From: Mastigocoleus testarum BC008
GTDB taxonomy: Bacteria > Cyanobacteriota > Cyanobacteriia > Cyanobacteriales > Nostocaceae
NCBI RefSeq assembly: GCF_001456025.1
Contig: NZ_LMTZ01000089.1
Location: 18,399 to 82,398, forward strand
Direction of reading: 5' to 3'
Length of the DNA: 64,000 nucleotides
Shown: in pieces, positions 45,729 to 55,702 of the stretch
How the letters are laid out: every line of letters starts with the position of its first letter
Position numbering within the stretch: the first letter of the stretch is position 1
Translations under genes and position numbers: made by a program
The notes under the pieces: generated by a model
Databases searched by the model: none
What the model was told of the DNA's origin: nothing
The model's input: only the letters and a program-made list of their open reading frames with translations

Positions 45729-47174
45729 TTAATTCACTGCGGCTAAAGCTTGATTCAAGCGTGATTTATCCAAATTGATTTTATTAAGTAGTAACCAAGA
45801 TTGCATCAGGTCAGGACCATTGAGTTCTCCAGTCAGTGCAGCCCGCAAACTTCTCATCACAAGACCTTTCTTGAGTTTTTGTCCTTTTACTACCTGTTTG
45901 ATAATATCTCCTGCGGTAGTTGCATCTAAAGGGTTTTTATCGTCTAAAGCTGCAATAATTGCTTCGAGTGAACCAATGACTCCTTCTTTTTTTAGTTGAG
46001 CGATCGCTTCTTCACCATATTCCACTTCTGTTGTGAAAAAGGTTTTAGTTAAGTTTACTATGTCCTGTAAACGAGTCAGACTGGGTTGGGCGAGAGTAAC
46101 TAACTCTTCTAGCCACTGGCGTTCCCTACCATCGTTCAATTTACATCCAGCTTTTTCCAAAACTGGTATGAGTAAATCTGTTAATTTATCTACTGGCATC
46201 TTGTGAATATACTGGCTGTTAATCCAATCTAGTTTTGCCCAATCAAACTTTGCTCCAGCTTTATTTACTCGCTCAAAACTAAATTCTTTCGCTGCACCTT
46301 CCAAGGTAAAGATTTCTTGTGTTGAGTCTGGTGGGGACCAACCTAGCAAAGTCATGTAATTTACCAAAGCTTCTGCAGTAAAGCCCATTTCCTGAAAGTC
46401 ACAAATAGAAGTAACACCATCTCGCTTGGACAGCTTACGTCCTTCCATATTGAGAATTAATGGAGTATGGGCAAATTCTGGAGTTTTTGCTTCAAAAGCT
46501 TCGTAAAGTAAAATTTGTTTGGCAGTGTTGGCAATGTGATCTTCTCCCCGAATAACATGGGTGATTTGCATATCCATGTCATCTATAACTACAGCAAAAT
46601 TATACAGGGGTTGACCAATACCGTCTTCGGTAGCACGAGCAATGACCATATCACCACCCAAGTCACTACCACGCCAAACCATTTTGCCCCTTACTAAGTC
46701 ATTCCAGACTATTTCCCGAGCGTCATCTATTTTAAAACGAATTACAAAACTACGACCTTCAGCCTGAAAAGCTGCTTCTTGTTTTGGGGTAAGATTACGG
46801 TGACGATTATCATAACGGGGGGCTTCATTTCTAGCTTTTTGAGCTTCCCGCAATGCTTCTAACTCTTCAGTAGTAGTGTAGCAGCGATATGCTAAACCTC
46901 GATCTAAAAGAGTTTGTACTCCTTGCTTGTACAAGTCTAAACGTTTTGATTGGAAAAATGGACCTTCATCCCAATCTAATCCCAACCAACGCAATCCCTC
47001 AAGAATATTTTCTGTATATTCGGGACGCGATCGCGATGTATCGGTATCTTCAACTCGCAAAATGAATTTACCACCGAGGTGACGGGCGAACAACCAATTA
47101 AAAACAGCCGTTCTAGCTGTTCCAATATGTAGATTTCCTGTAGGACTAGGAGCAAGACGGACTCTAACAGTCAC
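45729..47174 (-). CDS. gltX: Glutamyl-tRNA synthetase
   Basis: The class I enzyme charges tRNA-Glu, and in cyanobacteria also tRNA-Gln before transamidation. Glu-tRNA also feeds tetrapyrrole and bilin synthesis. The 481-residue length is standard. Motifs are RLAPSPTGNLHIGTARTA (HIGH class) near the N-terminus, RVEDTDTSRS, and KLSKRDG (KMSKS-like) near residue 245. The C-terminal anticodon-binding helical domain is complete. A tRNA-Asp gene lies 105 bases upstream on the same strand. Confidence 0.97.
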   Translation of the reverse strand: MTVRVRLAPSPTGNLHIGTARTAVFNWLFARHLGGKFILRVEDTDTSRSRPEYTENILEGLRWLGLDWDEGPFFQSKRLDLYKQGVQTLLDRGLAYRCYTTTEELEALREAQKARNEAPRYDNRHRNLTPKQEAAFQAEGRSFVIRFKIDDAREIVWNDLVRGKMVWRGSDLGGDMVIARATEDGIGQPLYNFAVVIDDMDMQITHVIRGEDHIANTAKQILLYEAFEAKTPEFAHTPLILNMEGRKLSKRDGVTSICDFQEMGFTAEALVNYMTLLGWSPPDSTQEIFTLEGAAKEFSFERVNKAGAKFDWAKLDWINSQYIHKMPVDKLTDLLIPVLEKAGCKLNDGRERQWLEELVTLAQPSLTRLQDIVNLTKTFFTTEVEYGEEAIAQLKKEGVIGSLEAIIAALDDKNPLDATTAGDIIKQVVKGQKLKKGLVMRSLRAALTGELNGPDLMQSWLLLNKINLDKSRLNQALAAVN

Positions 47175-47279
47175 TGCTAATTCTCTCTATTAATCGTGCA
47201 TAAACAATTTAGCTCAGATTTAAATATCGTAAAAGATATAAAATCCAAGCTAACAAAAATGAGATTTTTATTTAATCCA

Positions 47280-47353
47280 CGGGACCGACGGGGCTCGAAC
47301 CCGCAACTTCCGCCGTGACAGGGCGGTGCTCTAACCAATTGAACTACGGTCCC
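47280..47353 (-). tRNA. tRNA-Asp (anticodon GUC)
   Basis: The minus strand gives a complete cloverleaf of 74 bases. The acceptor stem GGGACCG pairs with CGGTCCC, followed by discriminator G. The D arm contains GTTCAATTGGTTAGAGC. The anticodon arm CCGCC-CTGTCAC-GGCGG carries GTC. The T arm contains GGGTTCGAGCCCC. The CCA end is not encoded. It sits between the kinase gene and gltX. Confidence 0.95.
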
Positions 47354-47420
47354 TCAACTGGTGACTAACTAATTATCTCCATGACCTATAAAGTTGTCAA
47401 GGGTTTGCTGAATTTTTTTT

Positions 47421-49019
47421 TCATGGAGACTTGAAGTCCACTTTTTCGCTTTCAAAGTCAAGGGTTTGTAAGAGTTGGGCTCGTATTTGTTTATATTTGT
47501 GTTTTAATAATTGCTTACTAAGATGTGCTTGATGGAAATTGGGTAGGTTTTCACTTTTGGACAAGCAATCTTTTAATAGCTCTTGCTTTTGGTAACTGAC
47601 AGCAGCACTTGTAATGTGAGTAACTGAGTGGGGGGGTTCCAAAGAAAATAAAGCTAAGGGGTAGCGTTGGTTTTCAGTTAAAGAACGGACTAAAAGGCGA
47701 TGTTCTGGATTATGCATGTCCAAATAACTTGGTAACCACTTTGCACCTAGTTCTGGTTGATAGAGTGCAGTCAACCACAGCAACATCGGATGAGGAGAGG
47801 AAACGAAAAAAAATTGGTTATAACATTTAGAATTTAAGCGTTTGTGAATATCCTCTTGGGACATCATCAGAAATAATGTGGTGACATAGCTATCTTCAAA
47901 TTCTACTAAACGAGGAAAAACAATTTCTTGAATGGGTTTATCTTGATTCCAAACTAATCCCCAACAAGCTTGTTCAAGAGATGGTTCTAATCGGGAACTG
48001 GAGGGAATAAGACTCGAATTCCTATGGGTATTCCTATTGGTTGCTTTATCTGTTACTCTATAGTTTCTATTATTAGCAGCGTTTATAGGACTTACTAGTT
48101 TCTTCGAATGATTGCTGACTTCCAGTTTTATATTGTCCAAAACATTAAGAATTTCAGTTAGACTTTGGGGGCGATCGCCCCCAGATTTTGCCAAGCAGTT
48201 CATAACTAAATTCTCCAAGACCTGGGGTAGTTGGAGTTGAGGATTAACACTACTCAGTTGTCGTGGTGTTTCGGACAAATGTGCTTGATACCAAGCACCG
48301 AAATTATTATTTGTTATTTCCCAAGGTTTTTCACCTGTGAGCATTTCATACATTACTACTCCCAAACTATAAATGTCAGAGCAGCGATCTAATTCTCGAT
48401 CTTGAAACTGTTCGGGAGAAGAATAAGGTAAAGAACCGCTGAAACCATCTACTGTTGCTAAAGTAGCTGAATTATTGAGAAATTTAGCAACACCAAAATC
48501 TAATATTTTGACTAATTGACCCAATACGCGATCAGGAAGGACTAATATATTACTTGGTTTAATATCTCTGTGTATTAACGGGTAAAATTTCCCATCAATT
48601 TTAATTCCTTGATGGGCACACTGTAAGCCCAAACATATTTGGCGAGCCAGATTAATAAATTTATTTAAAGGTATTGGCATTAAATCTTGCAAGCTTTTTC
48701 CCTGTAAATATTCCATTACATAGAAAGGTTTACCTGATTTGCTCAAACCAAAATCTGTGACTTTGACAATATGTAAGCTTTTCTGACTTAAAGCTGCACA
48801 AATACGAGCTTCTGAAGCAAAACTTTGTAGTTGTTTGGAATTAAAAAAAGTTGAGGATAGAAATTTTACTGCGACTGGTACTCCGGCGAGCAAAATATCT
48901 TCTGCTAAAAATATTTCTCCCAAATCGCTTTGAGAAATTAGTCGCTTTAGTTGATAGCGATCAAGCAATAATTCCACATCATTTGAAGATATGGGAGGTA
49001 AAAAAGTATTATTATTCAT
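47421..49019 (-). CDS. Serine/threonine protein kinase with unknown C-terminal domain
   Basis: 532 residues. The Hanks-type kinase domain spans about 20-290, with VAVK (K52), HRD (H150-R151-D152), DFG (D174-F175-G176) and SSPEQF. The glycine-rich loop is degenerate (SQSDLG, only one Gly). After a basic Asn/Ser-rich linker, residues about 350-510 form a separate domain (FPRLVEFEDSYVTTLFLMM, HPMLLWLTALYQPELG, SLEPPHSVTHI) also present in the neighbouring kinase. No transmembrane segment is visible. Catalytic residues are intact, so it is probably active. Confidence 0.9.
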   Translation of the reverse strand: MNNNTFLPPISSNDVELLLDRYQLKRLISQSDLGEIFLAEDILLAGVPVAVKFLSSTFFNSKQLQSFASEARICAALSQKSLHIVKVTDFGLSKSGKPFYVMEYLQGKSLQDLMPIPLNKFINLARQICLGLQCAHQGIKIDGKFYPLIHRDIKPSNILVLPDRVLGQLVKILDFGVAKFLNNSATLATVDGFSGSLPYSSPEQFQDRELDRCSDIYSLGVVMYEMLTGEKPWEITNNNFGAWYQAHLSETPRQLSSVNPQLQLPQVLENLVMNCLAKSGGDRPQSLTEILNVLDNIKLEVSNHSKKLVSPINAANNRNYRVTDKATNRNTHRNSSLIPSSSRLEPSLEQACWGLVWNQDKPIQEIVFPRLVEFEDSYVTTLFLMMSQEDIHKRLNSKCYNQFFFVSSPHPMLLWLTALYQPELGAKWLPSYLDMHNPEHRLLVRSLTENQRYPLALFSLEPPHSVTHITSAAVSYQKQELLKDCLSKSENLPNFHQAHLSKQLLKHKYKQIRAQLLQTLDFESEKVDFKSP

Positions 49020-49181
49020 TTTTTTAAAGATGCTCCCGCCGATAATCCATATTGCTACAATTTATATTTAGTTAAATGTGATAAATATATGATTTCTATT
49101 AAAAAAATCTGGTATATATTACCGAATAATTATAGATTAAATTATTTTTTTCTATTCTTTAGCTGACAGTTATTGACAAAA

Positions 49182-50822
49182 TTAAATTATATTCCGTACC
49201 TTAACTTTACTAATATATTGTTTACAGTAATTTATGATGTGTGGAGCACGAGAAATTTCTGTAATTGTATTTAGTTTATTTTGCTTTAGTTTATTTTGTT
49301 TAAGCTTATCAAGTTTGAGTTTCAAAATAGCTTTACATTGTTTTGATGATATAACTGCTTTGAATCGCTGATAGCTTACTAAAAAATCTACCAATTCTTG
49401 GCGTTGAATTGGATTAATATTTATTGTTGCAATATAGGAACAATTATCAGGATTTTCTAAAGAGAAAAGTAATAAGTGATAATAACCAAAGTTAGATAGT
49501 AGCTGAAGTATCTTTAAAAATTTGTGATTTTTTAAGTCTAAGAAATGAGGTAGATAGCCAAATAGGTCCAATTTAGGATCTTCGAGGGCAGTCACCCATA
49601 ATAACATCGGATATAAATCTTTTTGAATAATAAATTCAACAGATTTAGATTGTTTAGTAAATTTATTAATATCTCTTTTTGGCAACATCGCCATAATAGC
49701 TGGGATCTCACATTCTTTAGCCTTCAGGATATGTGGAAAAGAAATTTTATCTATAGGTTGATTTGAAGGCCATTTCTCTTGTAATAAATACTTGTCTGAG
49801 TGAAAAGTATAGTCTTTACCTGAGAGACTAAGTTGTCTATTATCTAATAAATTATTTGTTTGATGTTTAAAATTACGTTCCGAATCATAATATATATTTT
49901 CTATTTGGTGAATAACATCATCAATATTTTTTGGCCTGAATTCAGTATTTTTATTTAAACATTTTATTATAAGTTCCTTTAATGCCTTAGGGATATTAAA
50001 TTGGGGAGTAACACCTTGAAAAATATCTATATTTTGAAATTTATTAACTTCATAGCGACTCCTAAAATTGTAATCTATCGTATCGAAAGGATGCTTGCCA
50101 AAAAGCATCTCATACATAATTATCCCTAAACTATAAATATCAGTTCGTATATCCAATAACTTATTTCTCTCCATATCTTCTGGAGAGCAATAAGGTAGAT
50201 TATGGATCAAAGATTCCGTCAATTTTAAGTGAGAATGTTCTACTAAAAAATTTGCGATCCCAAAATCAAGAATTTTAACAACTCCGCTCTTTTTGGAACT
50301 GTCAGTAATAAAAATATTTTCTGGTTTGATATTACGATGGATAATTGGATAAATTTTTCCTTGTAGAGTCACACCTTTATGAGCAGATTGTAAACCCAAG
50401 CAAATTTGGTGACATATGTTCAGAAATTTGGGTAAAGTTAAAGAACGGGAAGCAATTGAAGACTTGAGGTTCTTACCTGGAAGATACTCCATTACATAGA
50501 AAGGATGTTTATCTTCCGTTTCGGTTAATCCATAACCTAAAATACGTATTATATGATTACTTCTAAGTCCCAATTGGGTAGCAATAAAAATCTCTTGCAC
50601 AAAACTTTGATATATTTGTCTATTTGCTAAATTGAAAAATAAAATTTTGATTGCTACCGGAGTCCCACCTTTTGCTGTATCCTCTGCGAGATAAACTCTA
50701 CTAACTTTTCCTTTCCCAATTAAATCTCTGATTAAATAGCGATTATTTAATAGTTTGCCAATATTATTATCTAATTCTGTTTTATACTGCTGAAGCTGAT
50801 TATCGTACTTTTGGTGTAGCAT
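49182..50822 (-). CDS. Serine/threonine kinase-like protein, probable pseudokinase
   Basis: 546 residues with the same layout as its downstream neighbour: kinase domain about 27-305, then the shared C-terminal domain (FPHILKAKECEIPAIMAML, YPMLLWVTALEDPKLD, FSLENPDNCSYI). K59 (VAIK), D186 of DFG and the GKGKVS loop are present. The catalytic loop reads HRNIKPEN: N164 replaces the catalytic Asp (codon AAT, one base from GAT). It is likely inactive or weakly active and may regulate the adjacent kinase. The C-terminal 40 residues are Lys/Asn-rich. It is a tandem duplicate, separated by 162 bases. Confidence 0.88.
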   Translation of the reverse strand: MLHQKYDNQLQQYKTELDNNIGKLLNNRYLIRDLIGKGKVSRVYLAEDTAKGGTPVAIKILFFNLANRQIYQSFVQEIFIATQLGLRSNHIIRILGYGLTETEDKHPFYVMEYLPGKNLKSSIASRSLTLPKFLNICHQICLGLQSAHKGVTLQGKIYPIIHRNIKPENIFITDSSKKSGVVKILDFGIANFLVEHSHLKLTESLIHNLPYCSPEDMERNKLLDIRTDIYSLGIIMYEMLFGKHPFDTIDYNFRSRYEVNKFQNIDIFQGVTPQFNIPKALKELIIKCLNKNTEFRPKNIDDVIHQIENIYYDSERNFKHQTNNLLDNRQLSLSGKDYTFHSDKYLLQEKWPSNQPIDKISFPHILKAKECEIPAIMAMLPKRDINKFTKQSKSVEFIIQKDLYPMLLWVTALEDPKLDLFGYLPHFLDLKNHKFLKILQLLSNFGYYHLLLFSLENPDNCSYIATININPIQRQELVDFLVSYQRFKAVISSKQCKAILKLKLDKLKQNKLKQNKLNTITEISRAPHIINYCKQYISKVKVRNII

Positions 50823-51128
50823 ATATCTTTATCTACATTAGAAGTAGATACTATTTATTGAAAGTTCTGACTTAGAAATAGTATTTTCTCGTAATTAGTC
50901 ATAAATCCTGAATAAAAATATTGTGTCATTTTGACTAATTATTGTTTATTTCAAACATAAAAACCACATTTAAATGAGCTTTAAACATGGTTTAACATAT
51001 TATTTTAGGTGTTTGGATGAGAAATAACACTGAATCAACAATTAGAGTTAGATAATCGCTATATTCCAATCGGTGGATACACTGAAATTGATTGAGATTA
51101 TCAATGTCAATCAATAAATGTATTAAAA
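50823..51128. other. Spacer between phytase-like and kinase-like genes
   Basis: 306 AT-rich bases, all flanking genes on the minus strand. It likely contains the promoter of the kinase pair. No defined element was found. Confidence 0.35.
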
Positions 51129-52313
51129 TTAACGACTTGAGTCTGGGATAAAACGGCGTAGGAATTGCATTAAAGGTGAATCAACCTTAAATTTAAAAGC
51201 AAGTACCTGGGTACGTTGAAGCGAGTTGAAATTATTGTCACTCACAAGAATTAAAGACTGTTGTCCGTCTGGTAATTTTGGTCCAAGGGTTAAACCTTCA
51301 ATATTGTCGAGCGTCACATCAAGTTTTCTCAAATCAAATAACATTTTTTTCCTAACTGGTTTGAAATTTTGGTGATTATTATTCAGCAAACTATCTACCC
51401 CGTGAATATCATCTGCACTTTCTGTAGAAACTTCAAATAAGGCAATATAAAACCCTAAACCTGTAAAAGTTCTTTCTATACTTAAAAATTTCCCTTTATT
51501 ATCCAGTGCTAACAAATCTGTCAAACCGCTAGCATAGCGATTAGAAATGTTGAAAAGTGGATTTACTGCTTCAGTTGGATAAATAAATTCTTTTTCTAGT
51601 TCTTGCGTCGATAAGCTATAGCGCAAAATCCGACATAGACTACCGACCTTAGGCTTTGCTTCTGAACCATCTTGAATTAAAGCATTTTCAGTTGCGGTAA
51701 ATAAATATTTGCGATCAGGTGTAATAGTAAGACTTTCAAAAGCTAAATTATTACGAATACCTGTTTGAGATTTTTGTGTAGGTAAAAATTTATCAGGAAT
51801 AGATAGTTGATTTATTTCTTTCCCAGAGTTTAAATAAAATTTTTTGATAAAAGGATTGATAATTTTTTTCGCATTACCCTCTGAAGAAATAAAAAGAGTA
51901 TTCTCATTTGCTAAAGCTATCGCTTCAGGGTCAATGCTTCCAGGTGCAAAAGATTTGCCATTTTTATCCAATAATGTAGTGACAGCCACTGGTTCCACAT
52001 CATTGCTTTCTAGTCTACCTTTACTTAGGTCGATTTTCAGAGTATAAAAACGAGCAGGCGATTTTTGACTGCGATCGTCGGAAATACTATAGTATAAACG
52101 ATTTTTATCGTCATAGGTGATTCCAGATAAACCTCCTAATTGAGTATTTTGAAAAGAATAATCAGTTGGTAAAATTGCTTGTCCAATAAATTTTAAATCT
52201 CTAATTTCGAAAGTGTGATTTACAAAGTTATTAAGCAGTAGACTAATAATTAAAATAGAAATAAAAATAAAAATTAGACCTGGCAAAGACAAAAACTTAC
52301 GGATTATTATCAT
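51129..52313 (-). CDS. Esterase-like activity of phytase family protein
   Basis: 394 residues. A single N-terminal hydrophobic segment (about 8-29) anchors or exports the protein. The rest resembles the phytase-like beta-propeller family (PF13449 type): GQAILPTDYSFQNTQLGGLSGITYD, YYSISDDRS, IDPEAIALANENTLFISSEG, FESLTITPDRKYLFTATENA and NIEGLTLGPKLPDGQQSLILVSDNNF. These are acidic metal-binding loops typical of the fold. It may act on phosphorus esters outside the cytoplasm. The substrate is unproven. Confidence 0.85.
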   Translation of the reverse strand: MIIIRKFLSLPGLIFIFISILIISLLLNNFVNHTFEIRDLKFIGQAILPTDYSFQNTQLGGLSGITYDDKNRLYYSISDDRSQKSPARFYTLKIDLSKGRLESNDVEPVAVTTLLDKNGKSFAPGSIDPEAIALANENTLFISSEGNAKKIINPFIKKFYLNSGKEINQLSIPDKFLPTQKSQTGIRNNLAFESLTITPDRKYLFTATENALIQDGSEAKPKVGSLCRILRYSLSTQELEKEFIYPTEAVNPLFNISNRYASGLTDLLALDNKGKFLSIERTFTGLGFYIALFEVSTESADDIHGVDSLLNNNHQNFKPVRKKMLFDLRKLDVTLDNIEGLTLGPKLPDGQQSLILVSDNNFNSLQRTQVLAFKFKVDSPLMQFLRRFIPDSSR

Positions 52314-52628
52314 TTCTCACTTATTACATTTCACCTATTGATTTCAATTTATACCGCATATTTTCTTAAGTCTTAATTCTATTAGTAGTGTGAAGCACAA
52401 TTTTAGTTTTAAAATCATAATTATTAAACTAGAAAAAGTTTTAGTTATTTAATGTTGACTCAGTTGTTAGAGTATTTATAGCCCAAATCTGTTTCATATC
52501 AAGATTTAGCTATTACATTTTAACTCTGAATAGCAGACCACAATTACAACAAGTAGTGCAAATTATTAGATGTCACGTGATTGCTACTACCAATGATCTG
52601 CTCAAAGTTAAGTTTTGACTTGAGAATA
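52314..52628. other. Spacer upstream of the phytase-like gene
   Basis: 315 AT-rich bases without recognisable features. Both flanking genes are on the minus strand. Confidence 0.35.
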
Positions 52629-54263
52629 TTATTCCTGTTCTTTCTGAGTCGAAACAATACCCCAGGGATATTCTTTTTCTACAAATTCAACCAGCCAATT
52701 TTTAACGCTGTAAGTGGCACGACAATCATCTTCATTATAAATCTGGATAATGTCTAATAGATTTCTATCACCAGTTTTTAACCACTGGTCATACCAGTAA
52801 ATACATTTAGCTCCACTAGCATCACTATTACGCCATTTAAATCCTAACCATTTTGCAATGGCTTTTAACGCATAACTTTCTACTGGTAGAGTGACACTTT
52901 GAGTTAGTTGTTCGTAAATATCTACAAATCGACTCAATATAGGTTTTACTATATTTTGGGGAGTGCGATAAATCTTTCCAAGACTTTTAACAGTATCAAA
53001 CTCATAGACACAAAAATGATATATTGGCGCTTCCGGATACTGCCACATTAAATCCAAGAATTGCCGCCAAATTAATTTTTCATCTTTAGGTCTTTCTGCT
53101 AAGAAAGAGTGGAATTTTTCGGTATTTGTTTCTTTATTAACTACTAAAACACCTAAAAGATAATTTAAATTTAAATCTGGTTGAGCTTCAATGTCAAAAT
53201 AAAGTTCTATAGGAGAACTACGGACAATATCTTCTGCAAAAATTTGGGATTTACGAGATAGTGATGAAGGCTTAGGAATAATTTTCTTAGGAGAACTAGC
53301 TTTGTAAGATTTATAAGGATTTATCTCAGTTGTGTTACTGGGAATTTTTAGCTTTGGAATTTGCGCACCTGTTGGATTAATTTTTGCCCGTAAGGTAAGT
53401 TGTGGCAATACAAAGGGACGATTTTCAATAAACGATTGGGCTTGTAGGACAATTTTGGCAGCGATCGCCCGATCGAAACCTGGTAAATCTTCTAGTAATT
53501 CAGGATTTGTAGCAGCCAGAGTTTCGGGACTTGTTATACCCAAATCTTGAAGTTGAGTGTAACGAATTGGAGTTACTCCCGGTAGTAATGAAAGGTGTTT
53601 CTGAGATTTTGCATCTGCGTAACAATTTCCATACCAGTGACACAAACTACATTTCTGCCGAGAAATAAACAGTTCTGGAGGATTTTGTAATTCCATAGCC
53701 TGGATGCATTCAAGCAGCTTTTCATGCATCAAGGGTATCCACTTAGTTAATTCAACTTGATACGCAGTATCTTTACCACGTAACAACAATAAAGCCGTTG
53801 GTGGCAAAATACCCTGTATTTGTGACAGTACATGGGCATGAAATGCAGCAAGAATTTGATATTCTTGTTTGGGTCTTTTGCCTAACTCAATACTAGCGGG
53901 CATATAAACCCAATCCCCAAAATGAGAATTTCCAGGTTGTTTGACAAGTAAATCTGGACAACTCAGGAGCAAATGCTTGTTATCATAATTAACTTGCAGT
54001 ACTCCTTGATGAATACTTGCTACTCCCTGCCGCATTAATTCAACTGTTGCTGCTTTTCCTGCTTGAGTATCCCTACGCGGATAATCGGGTTGCTGAAAAA
54101 TCCACTTTGCCAAAACCTTTTTTTTACGAAAATTTTTGTCCTGTTGCAATTTATGCAACAAGTCACTGACATTAGCCCTTTGATTGCGATCTTGATGTAT
54201 ATCTAGAAAAGGTCGGCGCTTGCAGCGTTGATATTGCAGCAGTAGTTCGGCATTTATTAACAT
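52629..54263 (-). CDS. TM0106-family RecB-like putative nuclease
   Basis: 544 residues. The N-terminal half is RecB/Cas4-like (LLLQYQRCKRRPFLDIHQD at the start, LLVKQPGNSHFGDWVYMPASIELGKRPKQEYQILAAFH, then the cysteine cluster CSLCHWYGNC). A helix-hairpin-helix-like segment (YTQLQDLGITSPETLAA) follows. The C-terminal half is an RNase H-like domain (ELYFDIEAQPDLNLNYLLGV, and YNEDDCRATYSVKNWL at the end). This combination matches the TM0106 family. The cysteines may hold an iron-sulfur cluster. Its role in DNA repair or defence is unknown. It is not near any Cas gene. Confidence 0.88.
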   Translation of the reverse strand: MLINAELLLQYQRCKRRPFLDIHQDRNQRANVSDLLHKLQQDKNFRKKKVLAKWIFQQPDYPRRDTQAGKAATVELMRQGVASIHQGVLQVNYDNKHLLLSCPDLLVKQPGNSHFGDWVYMPASIELGKRPKQEYQILAAFHAHVLSQIQGILPPTALLLLRGKDTAYQVELTKWIPLMHEKLLECIQAMELQNPPELFISRQKCSLCHWYGNCYADAKSQKHLSLLPGVTPIRYTQLQDLGITSPETLAATNPELLEDLPGFDRAIAAKIVLQAQSFIENRPFVLPQLTLRAKINPTGAQIPKLKIPSNTTEINPYKSYKASSPKKIIPKPSSLSRKSQIFAEDIVRSSPIELYFDIEAQPDLNLNYLLGVLVVNKETNTEKFHSFLAERPKDEKLIWRQFLDLMWQYPEAPIYHFCVYEFDTVKSLGKIYRTPQNIVKPILSRFVDIYEQLTQSVTLPVESYALKAIAKWLGFKWRNSDASGAKCIYWYDQWLKTGDRNLLDIIQIYNEDDCRATYSVKNWLVEFVEKEYPWGIVSTQKEQE

Positions 54264-54414
54264 TCCTTTAAGTTAACAAAATTTTGTACGAGTTTGATTA
54301 ACACACATTACAGAACTTAATGTTGGAAAAAGTACACCTGTCAATACCTCTTATAACCTCAACAAAACATCAAATAATAGCCCGCAAGTAGCAGATATTC
54401 CAAAATAGCAATTT

Positions 54415-55623
54415 ATGAAAACCATGTATTCTCCAAGACCGATTCAGCAGTTGTACAGCCATCGGCAACAATTTCCAGCATTAAACAATAAAACCTACTT
54501 TAATTATGGCGGTCAAGGTCCAATGCCTCAAATGGCAATTCAAGGAATTATCCAAGCTCAAACTAATATTCAGCAGCTTGGTCCTTTTGGTAGCCAAGTT
54601 AATGAGTGGATACAACAAGAAGTTGCAGCAACTGCAGCGACCGTTGCATCTGAGTTAAACGTAGCCAAGGAAACGATTACCCTAACGGAAAATGTGACAT
54701 CGGGCTGTAATATTGCGATGTGGGGGATTAATTGGCGCTCTGGGGATAGTTTACTACTGTCAGACTGCGAACACCCTGGTATTATTGCCATAGCACAGGA
54801 AATATCCCGTAGATTTGATGTTGAAATAAGTATTTTTCCATTGATGTCAACTCTTAATGAAGGAGACCCTGTAGAAGTAATTGCTCAACATCTTCATCCC
54901 CGTACTCGCTTAGTTGTACTCAGTCATGTGCTTTGGAACACGGGACAAGTCCTATCAATGGACAAAATTACTGATGTTTGTAGAAGTAATTCCCAAGAAA
55001 CGCAAATTCTGGTAGATGCAGCTCAGTCTGTGGGAATGTTACCTCTAAACCTGACTGAATTGGAAGTGGATTTTTACGCTTTTACTGGTCATAAATGGTT
55101 ATGTGGACCTGGAGGAGTAGGTGGTTTATACGTTAAACCAGAAGTGCGGGATAATTTAAGACCTACTTTTATTGGTTGGCGGGGTGTAATTACTGATAAT
55201 CAATGTCAGCCAATAGGGTTGCAACCAGATGGACGGCGCTATGAAATAGCAACATCAAACTATCCACTTTATCCTGGTTTAAAGGAGGCAATTCAAGTTC
55301 ATCAAGAATGGGGAACATCTAAAGAAAGATACGAACAAATTTGTCGTAATAGCGAGTATCTTTGGTATAAATTAACAGAACTTGACAATGTAACGTGTTT
55401 GCGAAATTCACCACCTGAAAGCGGTCTAGTATCTTTTACTCTTGATACGAGTCAACCACAAGCAAGTCAAAAATTGGTAAATTACTTGGAATCTCAAGGT
55501 TTCCTAACTAGAACCATACTTGCTCCTGACTGCGTACGAGCTTGCGTGCACTACTTTACATTAGAATCAGAAATTGATTTATTAATTACGCAAATTCAAA
55601 AATTTCAAAGTATTTTGGGTTAA
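54415..55623 (+). CDS. Class V aminotransferase-fold PLP enzyme (cysteine desulfurase-like)
   Basis: 402 residues. The start region PALNNKTYFNYGGQGPMPQMA, the TENVTSGCNIAMWGINW segment, LVDAAQSVGMLPLNL and the PLP-lysine motif YAFTGHKWLCGPGGVGGLY (K227) mark the class V family. It is closest in style to the isopenicillin-N-epimerase/cysteine lyase-like subgroup. The exact reaction cannot be told from sequence. It is divergent from the nuclease gene (151-base spacer). Confidence 0.88.
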   Translation: MKTMYSPRPIQQLYSHRQQFPALNNKTYFNYGGQGPMPQMAIQGIIQAQTNIQQLGPFGSQVNEWIQQEVAATAATVASELNVAKETITLTENVTSGCNIAMWGINWRSGDSLLLSDCEHPGIIAIAQEISRRFDVEISIFPLMSTLNEGDPVEVIAQHLHPRTRLVVLSHVLWNTGQVLSMDKITDVCRSNSQETQILVDAAQSVGMLPLNLTELEVDFYAFTGHKWLCGPGGVGGLYVKPEVRDNLRPTFIGWRGVITDNQCQPIGLQPDGRRYEIATSNYPLYPGLKEAIQVHQEWGTSKERYEQICRNSEYLWYKLTELDNVTCLRNSPPESGLVSFTLDTSQPQASQKLVNYLESQGFLTRTILAPDCVRACVHYFTLESEIDLLITQIQKFQSILG

Positions 55624-55652
55624 TTGGAGGATTTGTGGTCTTGGAACCACCT

Positions 55653-55700
55653 CCCTCAATCCCTAATCCCTAATCCCTAATCCCCAATCCCCAACCCCAA
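55653..55700. repeat. CCCTAAT/CCCCAAT heptanucleotide array
   Basis: About six 7-base units, first CCCTAAT then CCCCAAT and CCCCAAC, fill the spacer before the glycosyltransferase-like gene. It is the complementary type to the GATTAGG array near 5.5 kb. Confidence 0.8.
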
Positions 55701-55702
55701 AG

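Noticed and set aside
45729..47353. tRNA-Asp next to gltX as an integration site
   Set aside because: No integrase gene, no direct repeat of the tRNA 3' end and no foreign-looking island nearby.
52629..54263. Cas4-like protein as a sign of a CRISPR system
   Set aside because: The protein is the longer TM0106 type with an RNase H-like half, and no Cas1/Cas2 or repeat array is present in the window.
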